A DNA stretch of 64,000 nucleotides from Scolanthus callimorphus (lineage: Eukaryota > Cnidaria > Anthozoa > Actiniaria > Edwardsiidae). Within the stretch, counting starts at the first letter, position 1. Every line of letters starts with the position of its first letter. The notes under the pieces were generated by a model. That model was not told the origin of the DNA. It saw only the letters and a list, made by a program, of their open reading frames with translations, and ran no database searches. This document shows, in pieces, positions 13,601 to 24,400 of the stretch. Position numbers and translations under genes: made by a program. The stretch lies in the NCBI GenBank assembly GCA_033964015.1, contig CM066916.1:13246501-13310500 (forward strand), given 5' to 3'.

Positions 13601-14534
13601 TTTCACGTTGGCACAAATAATGAGGCAAAATCAATATAGCGAAAACATAGCATCCATTTCTGAAAAACGTTTCTCATTAGATCATACTAACACATTATTA
13701 GCTACATTATGACACTTGCTGCCGAATAGAGCAGAAATATCTGTTAAAGAGATCTGTGTACTAACTACGAGGTACGCCCCTGCATTGTTTTATAGCTCAG
13801 CCCTCATTTTGTGCTGAGCCTATATTTATTGTATTTTTTTGGCCTTCGCGAGGTACGCAAATACGTATTGGCGTACAGGCAGCAGCTACGCGCCTGACTG
13901 ATATGATATGCATTAGTTCCCTTCAACTAAAAATGAAATTTAGCTCCCAAACGCGACGATTGACGATGTTCAGTGTGAAGTGGTAGACGTTCATATCAAA
14001 GAAACATCTCTATTAGATACCCTCTCATTACCTTTCAAAATGAAGATCTATCTCAGTCCCTGATCTTTAATAATAACACACGACAGTCGGCCATTCAGCT
14101 ACGAATATAGTTTTAATCTACCAAAACGCTTTCGGCGCTGATCTCTAAAATTACTTCGTCGCCTTCAAGCCTACTCTAGTATCTGTTCTTTTCGAGTGCC
14201 AGGGGATGGCACCCGTTAGCAAGAATTCGTGTGTACTTGTCTCTAGGTTTCTATACCGCAGAGCGGTGGCGCGCCTGCGCAAAATAACCGTATCCCTTAA
14301 ATCTCCCGACAGCCAGCTTCACTGGCTATGAATAAGACTTTTAAAATCAAAGATTTGTCCTTTCTTGATTTGCTATCTCGGCTGTTATCAGCTTAACTAA
14401 ATACAGTTACAGTTATGAAATGAAGTCATTTCCTATTGTCAAATCTATGTCTGAGTACTGACGATTTTGTTTTTCATTTCCCATTTTCCTTGCATCAGAC
14501 GAAGTCCAGCAGAAGTGATTAACTGTCGAGGAAA

Positions 14535-16282
14535 ATGAAGACAATTATTGTACTGGTGTGTTTAGCTGCTGTCTTCACAATCGGTGAGTGCCGCCTGAGA
14601 TGCCCTAGTGCTTTGTGCTATGAATTATGCTCCCTGACCTGAGTTATAGTTAAGTTCCTTGATTCGGCCAAGGCGCATGGGCTACTCAGCTCAGTACTAT
14701 AAAGCCGAGCTACCGCCCTCGGGTCAGGGAGTACCGATGTTATAAACGATAAACCCAGAAAAAAGCGCTATGGCGAGTATTAAGAAATACGATTATTCTT
14801 GCTATTGTTATAATTCTTCTTGCTGACCCTGAATGCACCAATTTAGTTATGCTGCAATACATTCAGAATAAAAATAAAATATATCATCATACCCTCAGCT
14901 TGATCGGGTGACTTTTACAGTGCGCGACATTTCGTCCGCATGGCGGTTGCTAATGGCGACTATATCCAGGGTTTGGAGCAAAAATTTCAACCCTAGTCGC
15001 CAAATGACGACTTACCTTTCAGATCTGCAGGTTGTTTTTAAATTTCCTTTCCTAAACTAGCTGTGAACAGCTTTAAGCCGGGAAAATAATATTATGGCGC
15101 CCAAACTTGACTATTTATTACTAGTAATTTAAGGATGCCATTAGAAAAATTCACTCTCGCGTCTATAAAAACATAAAGACAACAAATAAGAAAAAAAAAA
15201 TATCGATAACGAAAAATCAACAGACAAACGGAATTATTGTCACCTAAAAAATGCCAAAATTGCTTGATAACAAAATAAGCAACATCATGGATGAGCATTT
15301 GCCTTCCACTTCCGAGGTCCCAAAAATCAACATCTTTGACATATGTCAAAACTGAATTGGTGCTGCGAAAGTGCAATGTAAATGCTCTGATTTGATTAAA
15401 TCGTAACTATAGGGCTTCGCAGCTTCACGGACCGAAGTCACGCAACCCTCCTCGTCCACCGAAGTCACGCCACGGTCCTCGCCCCGTAGAGGCTGCTTCA
15501 ACCCTAGTCTCCTACGCAGCCCGTGTTTTGTGTCAGTCACGCAACGCTTCACAAAACACGGGCTGCGTAGGAGACTACTTCAACCCCAAATGCATTCCGT
15601 TTCCTTTGTTTTCTGTAAATGTTTACCTCTTAAATTCCCTTGGCCAATCAGTGGTTACTACCTTTAACGCCCAACCAATCACAGCATCAGCAGTCACTCC
15701 ACAGCCTGCACTGTCGGCTGCAAACGAAAGCCGCTACGTGAACTTAAAACTTTTTACAGACAGAAGCAACCCACCTCCACTTCTCAAATTAATTTATTAA
15801 AGTCATCCGTATGAAATGCAATGTTGGACGTGGAAGCCAATCCAGGCCCTGGTGCCGGGATAAGAAAGTTCCAGTGGTAGAGATTTCAATGGATCAGATA
15901 TTGAACTGCTATGTAAGCGTGAATTCAAATTATTTTACAGACAGAAAAACCTACCCCCGCCCCTCAAAATTTAAATGAACCGTATCAAATGCAATGTTTT
16001 TGTTGTTGTTAAGCCGAATCGCTGCGCTGTTTGGAATGCATGAGCAAGTCGGCCAAAGATGACTGTAAGGAATCGCACCTGGAATCGTCCGAGTGTAAGG
16101 ACCCAACCTCTCTCTGCACGTACCAGCTCCACAGGCTTAGCCGCTTTGGCCGTAACAAGTTGTTTGTACTTAGAGGCTGTCTTTCAAAATTCGACTACGA
16201 CAACATGGCCAGTTTCTGCGAGGATTACCCAGACATTGGATGTAAAGCTAGAGCATGTGTGACGGACAACTGTTTGGCGTAA
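14535..16282 (+). CDS. secreted Ly6/uPAR-like ten-cysteine protein, two exons
   Basis: Exon 1 (14535-14583) encodes the signal peptide MKTIIVLVCLAAVFTI and ends in phase 1 at a GTGAGT donor. Exon 2 (16014-16282) follows a ttgttgttaag acceptor and restores the frame as Ala, giving …A-ESLRCLECMSKS… and a TAA stop. The protein is about 105 residues. The mature part has ten cysteines, opens with C-x2-C and ends CKARACVTDNC-LA, the layout of Ly6/uPAR three-finger domains (usual end CCxxDxCN, here with the last Asn missing). There is no hydrophobic tail after the last cysteine, so it is likely secreted rather than GPI-anchored. Role is unknown: three-finger proteins act as receptor ligands, modulators or venom components, and nothing here decides between these. 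An upstream noncoding exon is possible. Confidence 0.75.
15505..15577. mobile_element. 73-bp hairpin MITE with 9-bp target duplication, copy 1
   Basis: The element begins TAGTCTCCTACGCAGCCCG and ends with the reverse complement. It is flanked on both sides by CTTCAACCC (15496-15504 and 15578-15586). It lies in the single intron of the Ly6-like gene. The second copy is at 18781-18859, also with a 9-bp duplication. Confidence 0.85.
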
Positions 16283-16313
16283 TATGTTTGTGAAAAGGAA
16301 AGAATGATACAGA

Positions 16314-16319
16314 AATAAA
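16314..16319 (+). promoter_or_regulatory. polyadenylation signal AATAAA of the Ly6-like gene
   Basis: A canonical AATAAA lies 32 nt after the TAA stop of the two-exon secreted protein gene, fitting a very short 3' UTR. Confidence 0.65.
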
Positions 16320-16440
16320 CAGGATCAAAACTACCAAATCGTCTGTATTGTTTATCGCGTCCCATAAAGCACCACAGGCAACCCATCAAACTCGTATGGA
16401 TGAAAATAACCACAAGGCTTTCTTTTGATAAAGAGGGACA

Positions 16441-16545
16441 AACCCTTTTCTTTCTTTTGTGTCATTTTCGCGCGAACTGTGTACTTCACACGGATATCCT
16501 TCTCCTATAAACAGTTCGCGCGAAAAATACACAAAAGAAAAATGA
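16441..16545. mobile_element. short foldback element in the convergent spacer
   Basis: ATTTTCGCGCGAACTGT on the left pairs with ACAGTTCGCGCGAAAAAT on the right, extended outward by tttctttt/aaaagaaa words. It sits between the ends of the Ly6-like gene and the arginine kinase gene. The rest of 16320-16880 shows nothing else of note apart from a small TGCATCCTTGCA direct repeat near 16670-16700. Confidence 0.55.
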
Positions 16546-16883
16546 AAACAGCTCTTCTTTTAAAAAAGTCATTGGTCTTCGGCCCACTCAAGCAAATAAT
16601 CGCATTGTATCCAGTGCTTCAACGAATAATTCCCAAAGCAACTTTTATTGAATTAGTTGTATACAGTAATTGCATCCTTGCAGAAGTTGCATCCTTGCAA
16701 CTTCTAAAACCTTCTGCAATTGGTGTATTTTCCATGCTCTATTTCAAAGAAACGTTTTGGCTTGTTCGACATAGAAATTGGTGATTTGTGTATTTGGTCT
16801 TATTCTAAAGCACAAAGTCTGACAAAGCACTTGCTCAATAAACAAAACACTTACTCAACAAGAGACAAATACGAAAAGAATTC

Positions 16884-16889
16884 TTTATT
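16884..16889 (-). promoter_or_regulatory. polyadenylation signal AATAAA of the arginine kinase gene
   Basis: TTTATT on + is AATAAA on the - strand, about 80 nt beyond the TGA stop at 16968-16970. It is suitable as the 3' end signal of the kinase transcript. Confidence 0.6.
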
Positions 16890-16967
16890 TCGATTTTTGC
16901 TTACAAGTCATACTCCTCCAAAAACTTCCCAGTCGTAACCACAAACGGCAGATTAATAAGTAGGTTA

Positions 16968-18478
16968 TCATGCAGCTCTCTCGATCTCCAGCAGCTTCTT
17001 GACTCCATTGTACATATCCTGGACACACTGCACTTCCGACAGACCGAGCCTTCTCCGATTGCTGATGTCGAAGACTCCCGCATCTTCTCCGGTGGACACC
17101 GAATGCTCTCCGTGAATTCCACGAGCCTGGATGTGGAACTCGTCACAGATCTTCTGGAAGTCGGGATGTTCGCTGGCTTTAGGGATCTTCACATGTACAC
17201 TGGCTCTCATGCCAGTACCCAGGTTTGTCGGGCAACCTGACAAATACCCATGGCCATCGGTATGCTGGAATCCAAGCTTCTTGTCAATCTCGTTCACAGC
17301 TCTGCACAGCCTGCTGAAGACAGACCCAATGTCGCTGCCCTTCTCCATACTGATGATACGGAGCTGATCCTCCTCGTTGACCCAAACTAAGAATGTCTTG
17401 TCGTTGTTGTGGAAGATACCCCTTCCTTCAGGCCAACACTTGTTCGCAGCTGCCGCTTCTAAAAATCTGTCACCTGGTGAAAAAATGAGATATTTCAGAA
17501 GGGTTGCTGGAAGAAAACTAAAGGTAAAGAGAATCGAATTTACCTTTCTTGAAGAGGAAATGATCGTTGACCAACTTTTGGCGCGTCGCCTCGTCCATTC
17601 CATTCAAAGGATAGTACTTGCCAGCCAAGTCCCCAGTTAGAGAGCACAATACTTCAGTTACCTAACAAGACGCACATATCAATGGGTAATACATGAACGA
17701 GTCTTGGTAAACAAAGCACTTTTATAGAGAAAAATAAAGCAAGTTGTACACAAAATACGCATGTCAGGAAATTCAATTCATCTAAAGTTCAGTGATAAAC
17801 AAATTGGAAACAATCTTGTGGTTATTTTCTTTGTCTGTCTACTTCTGGAGGCCTCAATGATGATAGTTAGCAACGGGAATGAATTCATGATTTGGAAGTA
17901 AATGATATCTGTAGATTTTCTATTTGTAGGTTTGAAAGGGGTTTGAAACTTCAGAAAGGCTAATGAAATGTATTTTCAGTGAGGAGTTTGGCCTTTTTGG
18001 GGTTGTAAAATATGAAGCACCCTCGGGTTCGTTTATGCCCTTATGTACCTTTTTCTCGATCTCATTTCTTTCCTTGCGTGTCAGGCCGGGTGTCAAGGCA
18101 TACCCCTTTAGATTACGCGCCACGCGGATCCTGGTAGACCTGATTAGCGTGCCATCTGGGTCCAAATTAGGTGCGGTCACTTTCTCTGGGTTCATGTCCG
18201 AGGTGTGCTTATCAGCAAGTTTGTAAGGTGAATGGTATTGTTCCACGATCTTGTCAAACAATGGCGCAAACAGGGTATAGCATTCCTCGTCCCCGGCGTA
18301 CACACCAGTAGATGAATCCAGGTTTACCACGCCCGAATTGATGCAGTCGTACAAGGAGATGCCCCTAGCAGTTTTTTTGTCCTTCAGGGATTCGAACAGC
18401 TCTGGGGTAAGGTGCTGCTTCAGGAGGGATTTCACCTCTGGTTTGTTCAGCTGCTCCGGGAATTTAGAGCGCTGCTTC
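16968..18478 (-). CDS. arginine kinase domain 2 (exons 6-8)
   Basis: Exon 6 starts in phase 2 with [13 protein letters not shown] and runs uninterrupted through [18 protein letters not shown] to ERNEIEKK. Exon 7 encodes [17 protein letters not shown]… to …LFKK plus one base. Exon 8 encodes [11 protein letters not shown]… through CPTN and GEHS to ERAA and TGA. Introns fall at KK/V and KG/DRF, so no intron position internal to this domain matches domain 1. Catalytic motifs are intact. A Harbinger-like element ends about 50 nt upstream of the exon 6 acceptor. The methionine reachable upstream at 18576 belongs to intron and transposon sequence and is not a start. Confidence 0.85.
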
Positions 18479-21400
18479 CTGGTTAAGAAAACAGAATAAA
18501 GGTTATACTGCAAGACCATGGTACACATAAGGGACGTGTCATTATTTACCGGGGGAAGGGCTCCCATTTTTTTCAAACAAGGCTAAAAAAAATTACGACC
18601 CTCCCCTTGAACATAACAAAAAAAATGTGACCCTCCCCAAGTCCTAGGTAAAAAAATTGGGACCCTCCCCCATATAATTTATTTCTGAAAAAACCTGTCA
18701 GATAGGCTATTGTCCGATGCAATGTCCCTTTCATTCTTCTTAATATAGAAATACTTTTTTTCTTACTTCTGCCAAAGCTATAGTCTCCCTCGCAGCCCGT
18801 TCTTTGTGTCGGTCAAGCGTTGCGTGACCGACACAAAGAACGGGCTGCGAGGGAGACTACCAAAGCTAAGGAACCGCGGTTATTATTTATCGCCTAGAGT
18901 ATTTACGTGAGGATTTTGGGTAATACACGGGGAAAATGCAGTGATCCTCCCTCTATGAGGAGAATGACTAACGTGATCCCACCTCTCCCGTCCCCTATTT
19001 GACCTATAGTACTGAGACATTTTGCCGAAAAAGGGGGACGCATATCTTTCGTTGCGCGCGAAGCGCGCCCGAATTTTGATAAACGCATTTTATGAAGCCT
19101 CAGAGAAAGGGTATATGAACATGTGTTGTGTTCGGTATAGTAAACAAAGCCTGTCAGGAGCCAAGGAAGTACGCTACATATAAAGGTTAGATGAAAGCTT
19201 CTAATGATGGGCTCATCATCATTATTCATGCGCGCAACTGCGCGCCGCAAATGAAGAAATTATTAATATTCATGTGCGCGAAGCGCGGCCCAACGGACGA
19301 ATTTCTATGCTTGTAACGTCAAAAACTCACACGTACCTATGGGGTCTTCTTTCAAATATATAATGACTTGCCAAGGGCATTTTTGGGAGAGTCTACTTTT
19401 CCTCGTCAAGATACACTTGTTCTTCTAAACGGCGTCAGGGTAGTGTCTTTATTGCTCAAAGCGTATATTAGATGTCATTCTTTTGCGCGCGAAGCGCGCC
19501 GAAATTTTTATAGAGAAGTTGCTGAAATAACCACTATCGCCATCTGTTTTACCCTCTTCATCGTCCAAATGTTTGATGAAAAAATTATGACCCTCCCCCA
19601 AACAGGAGTGAAAAAAATTTGGACCCTCCCTTTAGACACGCGAAAAAAATTAGGACCCTCCTCACAAAAATAGGAGCCCTCCCCCCCGCTAAATAATGAC
19701 ACGTCCCTAATTCAATTACAAAGAAGCAGGGAGGGGAGTGTTTCTGTGGAAGCTTATCCAATCAATGTGCGTCCTCTTGCTTAAAGTGCAGATCACCCCT
19801 GAGAGGAGAGAGCGTGGACTGAAAATATAGAAACGGTTTCTAGTTTCCCCGATCACATCCCAGACCTCGTCGATCATCCGAGATGCCGTGTTAGCAAATG
19901 TCGAGAAATGAAGCACGCTCGGCGGTTCCCGACATATGAAAACGAGCCTTTGGGAATGACACCCAATACGGCTTGAAACTATTAGCCTATTAAAGATGTC
20001 TGAACGTTGTCAATCTTTGTGTTCTGCTGACTCCCCTTTCCCGAATAATGTTATGCCTCTTGAAAGGTAAATCCCAGAAAAGGAAGTTAGGAAGGATACA
20101 GAGGTAAGCATGTACACGCAGAAGTATTTACTCGACAGCAGCTCTCTCAATTTCCATCAGAGCCTTGACACCATCGTACATATCCTGGACACACTGGACC
20201 TCAGACAAGCCAAGCCTCCTCTTGTTGCTGATGTCGTAAACTCCTGCATCTTCTCCAGTAGACTCCGAGTGTTCGCCGTGGATTCCACGAGCCTAAAATG
20301 GTAAGAGGAAGGACAAATGGTCCGACGTTTATAAACTTGCTGGATAGAGAATGAAGCTTGTTTAAAGGGAGCCTGTCACGCTACTGCGCAGCTGTTCTGC
20401 GCGTCTCTTAAATAAGAGAAGTATCGTCCCGTAACAATGGCTAGCGAAGGCTAAAAACCTCGAAAACAAATCTCGCTATTTCTCAATCCATGGGATCCAT
20501 GTAATAGGATGGTCTAATTAGTTTTTGTGGATGAATCTAGGATCTTTCCTGGAGCATGTGCGTATTGTGACAGGCTCCCTTTCACGCGGGAAACATAGTT
20601 GCTGTATTTAATTCAATTCCAGCAACTTCCTGAAAATTAAGACAGCAACAATGCGCTCGAACGTGTTTTATACCTGATTATTCATCCGAATTATCAATGC
20701 TAACTATTTGCGATGTATCTGTAAGAGGAATGTTTCTGATAAGCTACGAATTTGAAGATTATTTAAGTCACTTCCATCTTTTCGATGACAAAATTTGAAG
20801 AACTGAACAGGTCCATTAGCTATTGAAAGGGTATCAGGTAAATACATCTACTCTGATGTTGAAACGTGTAAGCAAAAGTTAATTAACTGAGGGCAGGTTT
20901 AATAATGTTTTAGTAGCTAAACGTTTCCGTCACCAGATCGTTGGTTTACCCAGGCATTTTCTGTTGTATGACAGCTTCTCTGGCTGTAGTACGCACTGAC
21001 AGCATGATAGTGGTCTAAAAGTACTCTATCTGTATCCATGTACAGACCTTCACCCAGCAACATTATATAGCATACTGTGCAGCACAACTACTTCCCCATT
21101 CACGGTGCGTCTTTCGTGTTTAACAGTTTTTCAGGAAACTTTTGCACATACAACACTACCCCAGAGGAACGCCATACAAATAAATCATCCATACCTGAAT
21201 ATGGTATTTATCGCAGATCTTGTCGAAATCCGGGTGCTCCTTGGCGTTAGGGATTTTCACGTGAACACTTGCGCGCATGCCAGTACCAAGGTTGGTAGGG
21301 CAGGAGGTGAGGTAACCATGACTCTTGGTGTGCTGGAAGCCCAGCTGCTTGTCGAGCTGATTGACAGCACGGCAGAGCCTGCTGAAGACTGAGCCGATGT

Positions 21401-24400
21401 CGCTTCCCATCTCCATGCTGATGATACGCAGCTGATCTTCTTCGTTCACCCAGACCAAGAATGTCTTGTCATTGTTGTGGTAAATACCTCTACCTAAAGT
21501 AATGGATGGCAAAGTTAACTAATGTTGGCAGGAAACCAATGTAGAAGGGCAGAAAGAATAAAAGTATAAATGACAGAACGAGATTACAGAGGTCCGAAAA
21601 GGCTGTGTCCTTCGTCCTTCGGACCATGGAAATGCATCCAGGAAATAATCATCTAGAAATGTTGTCATGGCTTATAAAGAGGTACAGTTAAACTAAGAAA
21701 GAAACAACTGTAAAAATAATAATAGTGAGTGTACAGAAAATCCAGCAACAAGTAAAAAATAACACATAGAACTTTTGAAAACTACAGTGAGTGAGAAAGG
21801 AGATAAACTGAGAAAACTATGTGAGTGAGAAGGGAGGTATAAAAGGATGATACAAATCTAATGTCTGCTAGGAATAAGGAAACATGGCTTAGACATTGTC
21901 AGTGCATACCTTCTGGCCATTCCTTATTGCACCCGGCCGCTTCCAAAAACCGATCGCCCTTCTTGAACAAGAAGTGATCATTGACAAGTTGTTCTCTTGT
22001 TTGCTCGTCCATGCCAGTCAGAGGGTAATACTTCCCGGCAAGATCACCAGTTAGAGACGTTAATACGCCAACTACCTTCTTCTCTAACTCGATTCTCTCT
22101 TTCTTGCCAAGGCTAGGAGCCAGACCGTACCCCTTCAGATTGCGGCCCACGCGGATTCTAGTGGAGCGGATGAAGCGATTGTCCGGGTCGAGGTCTGGAG
22201 CATTGACCTTCTCCGGGTTCATGTCCGAGGTGTGACCACTCTTTAGTTTGTATGGAGAGTGGTAGTCTTCAATGACGGCGTTGAAAAGTGCACCAAACAG
22301 CGTGTAGGACTCTTCGTCACCTAGACAACGGGGACAAGTAAATGACACTTGCGCCAGTACGCTTTGCTATTGGTCGAGATCTTTGGCTTTTCTTTACTCG
22401 GCCAATCAGAATTCGAAGTAAAACCAGACACTTGGTAACTCATTTTGTATACTTTGCCTCAAGACTAAGCATAAGTCTAAATACATGTGCTTTGATTTCG
22501 GTTTCGACAGTCATCTGAAATCCGCTCTATAGCTGCATGCGCTTGAAAATACAATTCGGTGGTGATAATCTCAAGGTCCGACTTCCGAGAAAATACTCGG
22601 GGGAGTTGTATGACGATGTTTGTTTTCTCCAAACGAAAACATTATTTATGATCGTACTGAAACCAATCACAAAGTTCCCCTTTCACCAAATTATAAACTA
22701 ATACAGTGTAGTTCATACCAGCATAAACACCAGTGCCGGAATCCAAGTTGACTACGCCAGAGTTGATGCAGTCCCATAGCGTGGTGCCCCGCTTGGTCTT
22801 TTTATTCTTGAGTTGGTCAAATACCTTGTTGGTGAGGTATTTCTTCAGCAGACATTTCGGATTACACTTGTCGCTCTTCAGGGGCTCCGGAAACGCATTC
22901 TTGGATCGGTACCTTGAGTTGTAAAAAAATATTTTCGTGACCAGGGGTGCTTACTATTCGTCACGAAAAACCGGGAATTCCAGATGGAATGTCTATGGTA
23001 CTTTCACGTTTTCGGTCATTCCGGGTTGGACGAGTGAACAAACATGAGCGGTCCTCTAATTGTTTGCAAGCATAATCTTTGCGGCATGTTTTGAGAACGA
23101 GGCAAATGTGAGGCACATAACAGTGGTAGAGGGTAATTCCATATTTTATGTGTATATGAGTCTGTAGCGATCCCTTTTTTGTTTGCAAGCATATCTTTGC
23201 GGCATGTTTTGAGAACGAGGCAAATGTGAGGCAGATACAGTGGTAGAGGGTAGCATTTACAAAAGTACTTGACACCCTTCCACTGGAATATGCCCTTTGT
23301 CCGAAGACAATTGCAATGAAACAATGGCAATGGACAATTCCAACTATAACGCACGCGCGCGCTGCATGTCGGTAGATGTGGAAATTTGTCGAACAAACCG
23401 TTAAAGAAGGGCGCGCTGCATGTCGGTAGATGCATGGGATATTTGTCGAGCGAACTGTTAAAAAAGCGCGCGCTGCATTCTGGTAGTTGTGGGACACGGC
23501 TTGGGCATTTCTGAATATGGAAGAGCGCGCGCGCTTATAACTGGAAACGTCCATTACAATTGATTGACAATGATAATTGAAATTATTCGAACGAAAAGCA
23601 ATGAATAGTTACCCAATCATGATCAATCGTAATAGAAACTAATTCCACATTTCTCGTTAGATCATGTAAAGGTATGGCAGGGAGAGGCATGAAGAAGACA
23701 TGAAGAGGATGTGACCGCCTTTGTGCTGTTTGACTGTTTTTAGGGACGTGTCATTATTTACCGGGGGGGGAGGGCTCCCATTTTTTTCAAACAAGGCTAA
23801 AAAAAAATTAGGACCCTCCCCTTGAACGTAACAAAAAAAATGTGACCCTCCCCCAGTCGTAGGTCAAAAATTAGGACCCTCCCCCATGTAATTTATTTCT
23901 GAAAAACTGTCAGATAGACTATTGTCCGAGTGATGTAATGTCTCTTTCATTCTTCTAAATAGCAGAAATACTTTTTTCATAATTCTATTAAAGCTAAGGA
24001 ACCGCGGTTATTATTTATCGCCTCGATTATTTACGTGAGGATTTTGGGTAATACACTAGAAAAATGCAGTGATCCTCCCTCTATAAGTACAATGATTAAC
24101 GTAATCTTACCTTTCCCGTCCCCTATTTGACCTACTGAAGACATTTTACAGAAAAGGGGGTCACATATCTTTCGTTGCGCGCAAAGCGCGCCCGAATTTT
24201 GATAAACGCATTTCATCAAGCCTCAGAGAAAGGGTAGATGAACATGTTTTGTGTACGGTATAGTAAACAAAGCCTGTCAGGAGCCCAGGAAGTACGCTAC
24301 CTCAACTATATAGGTTAGATGAAAGCTTCTATTGATAGGGCTCCTGAGCCAACAAGGTTATATTATTGTGCTTGTAACGTCGAAAACTCACGCTTACCTA

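Noticed and set aside
17920..18576. Start methionine at 18576 for the downstream kinase domain
   Set aside because: The residues before [10 protein letters not shown] come from intron and Harbinger-like element sequence, and a good acceptor sits at 18479-18480.
20128..22912. Domain 1 of the arginine kinase as a complete separate single-domain gene
   Set aside because: Possible as an intron-retention form, but domain 2 lacks any first exon and the phase-2 donor at the stop codon fits a fused gene exactly.
22961..23554. 197-residue - strand frame with repeated [15 protein letters not shown] phrases
   Set aside because: It reads through the dispersed GC-microdomain repeat and a direct repeat inside an intron.
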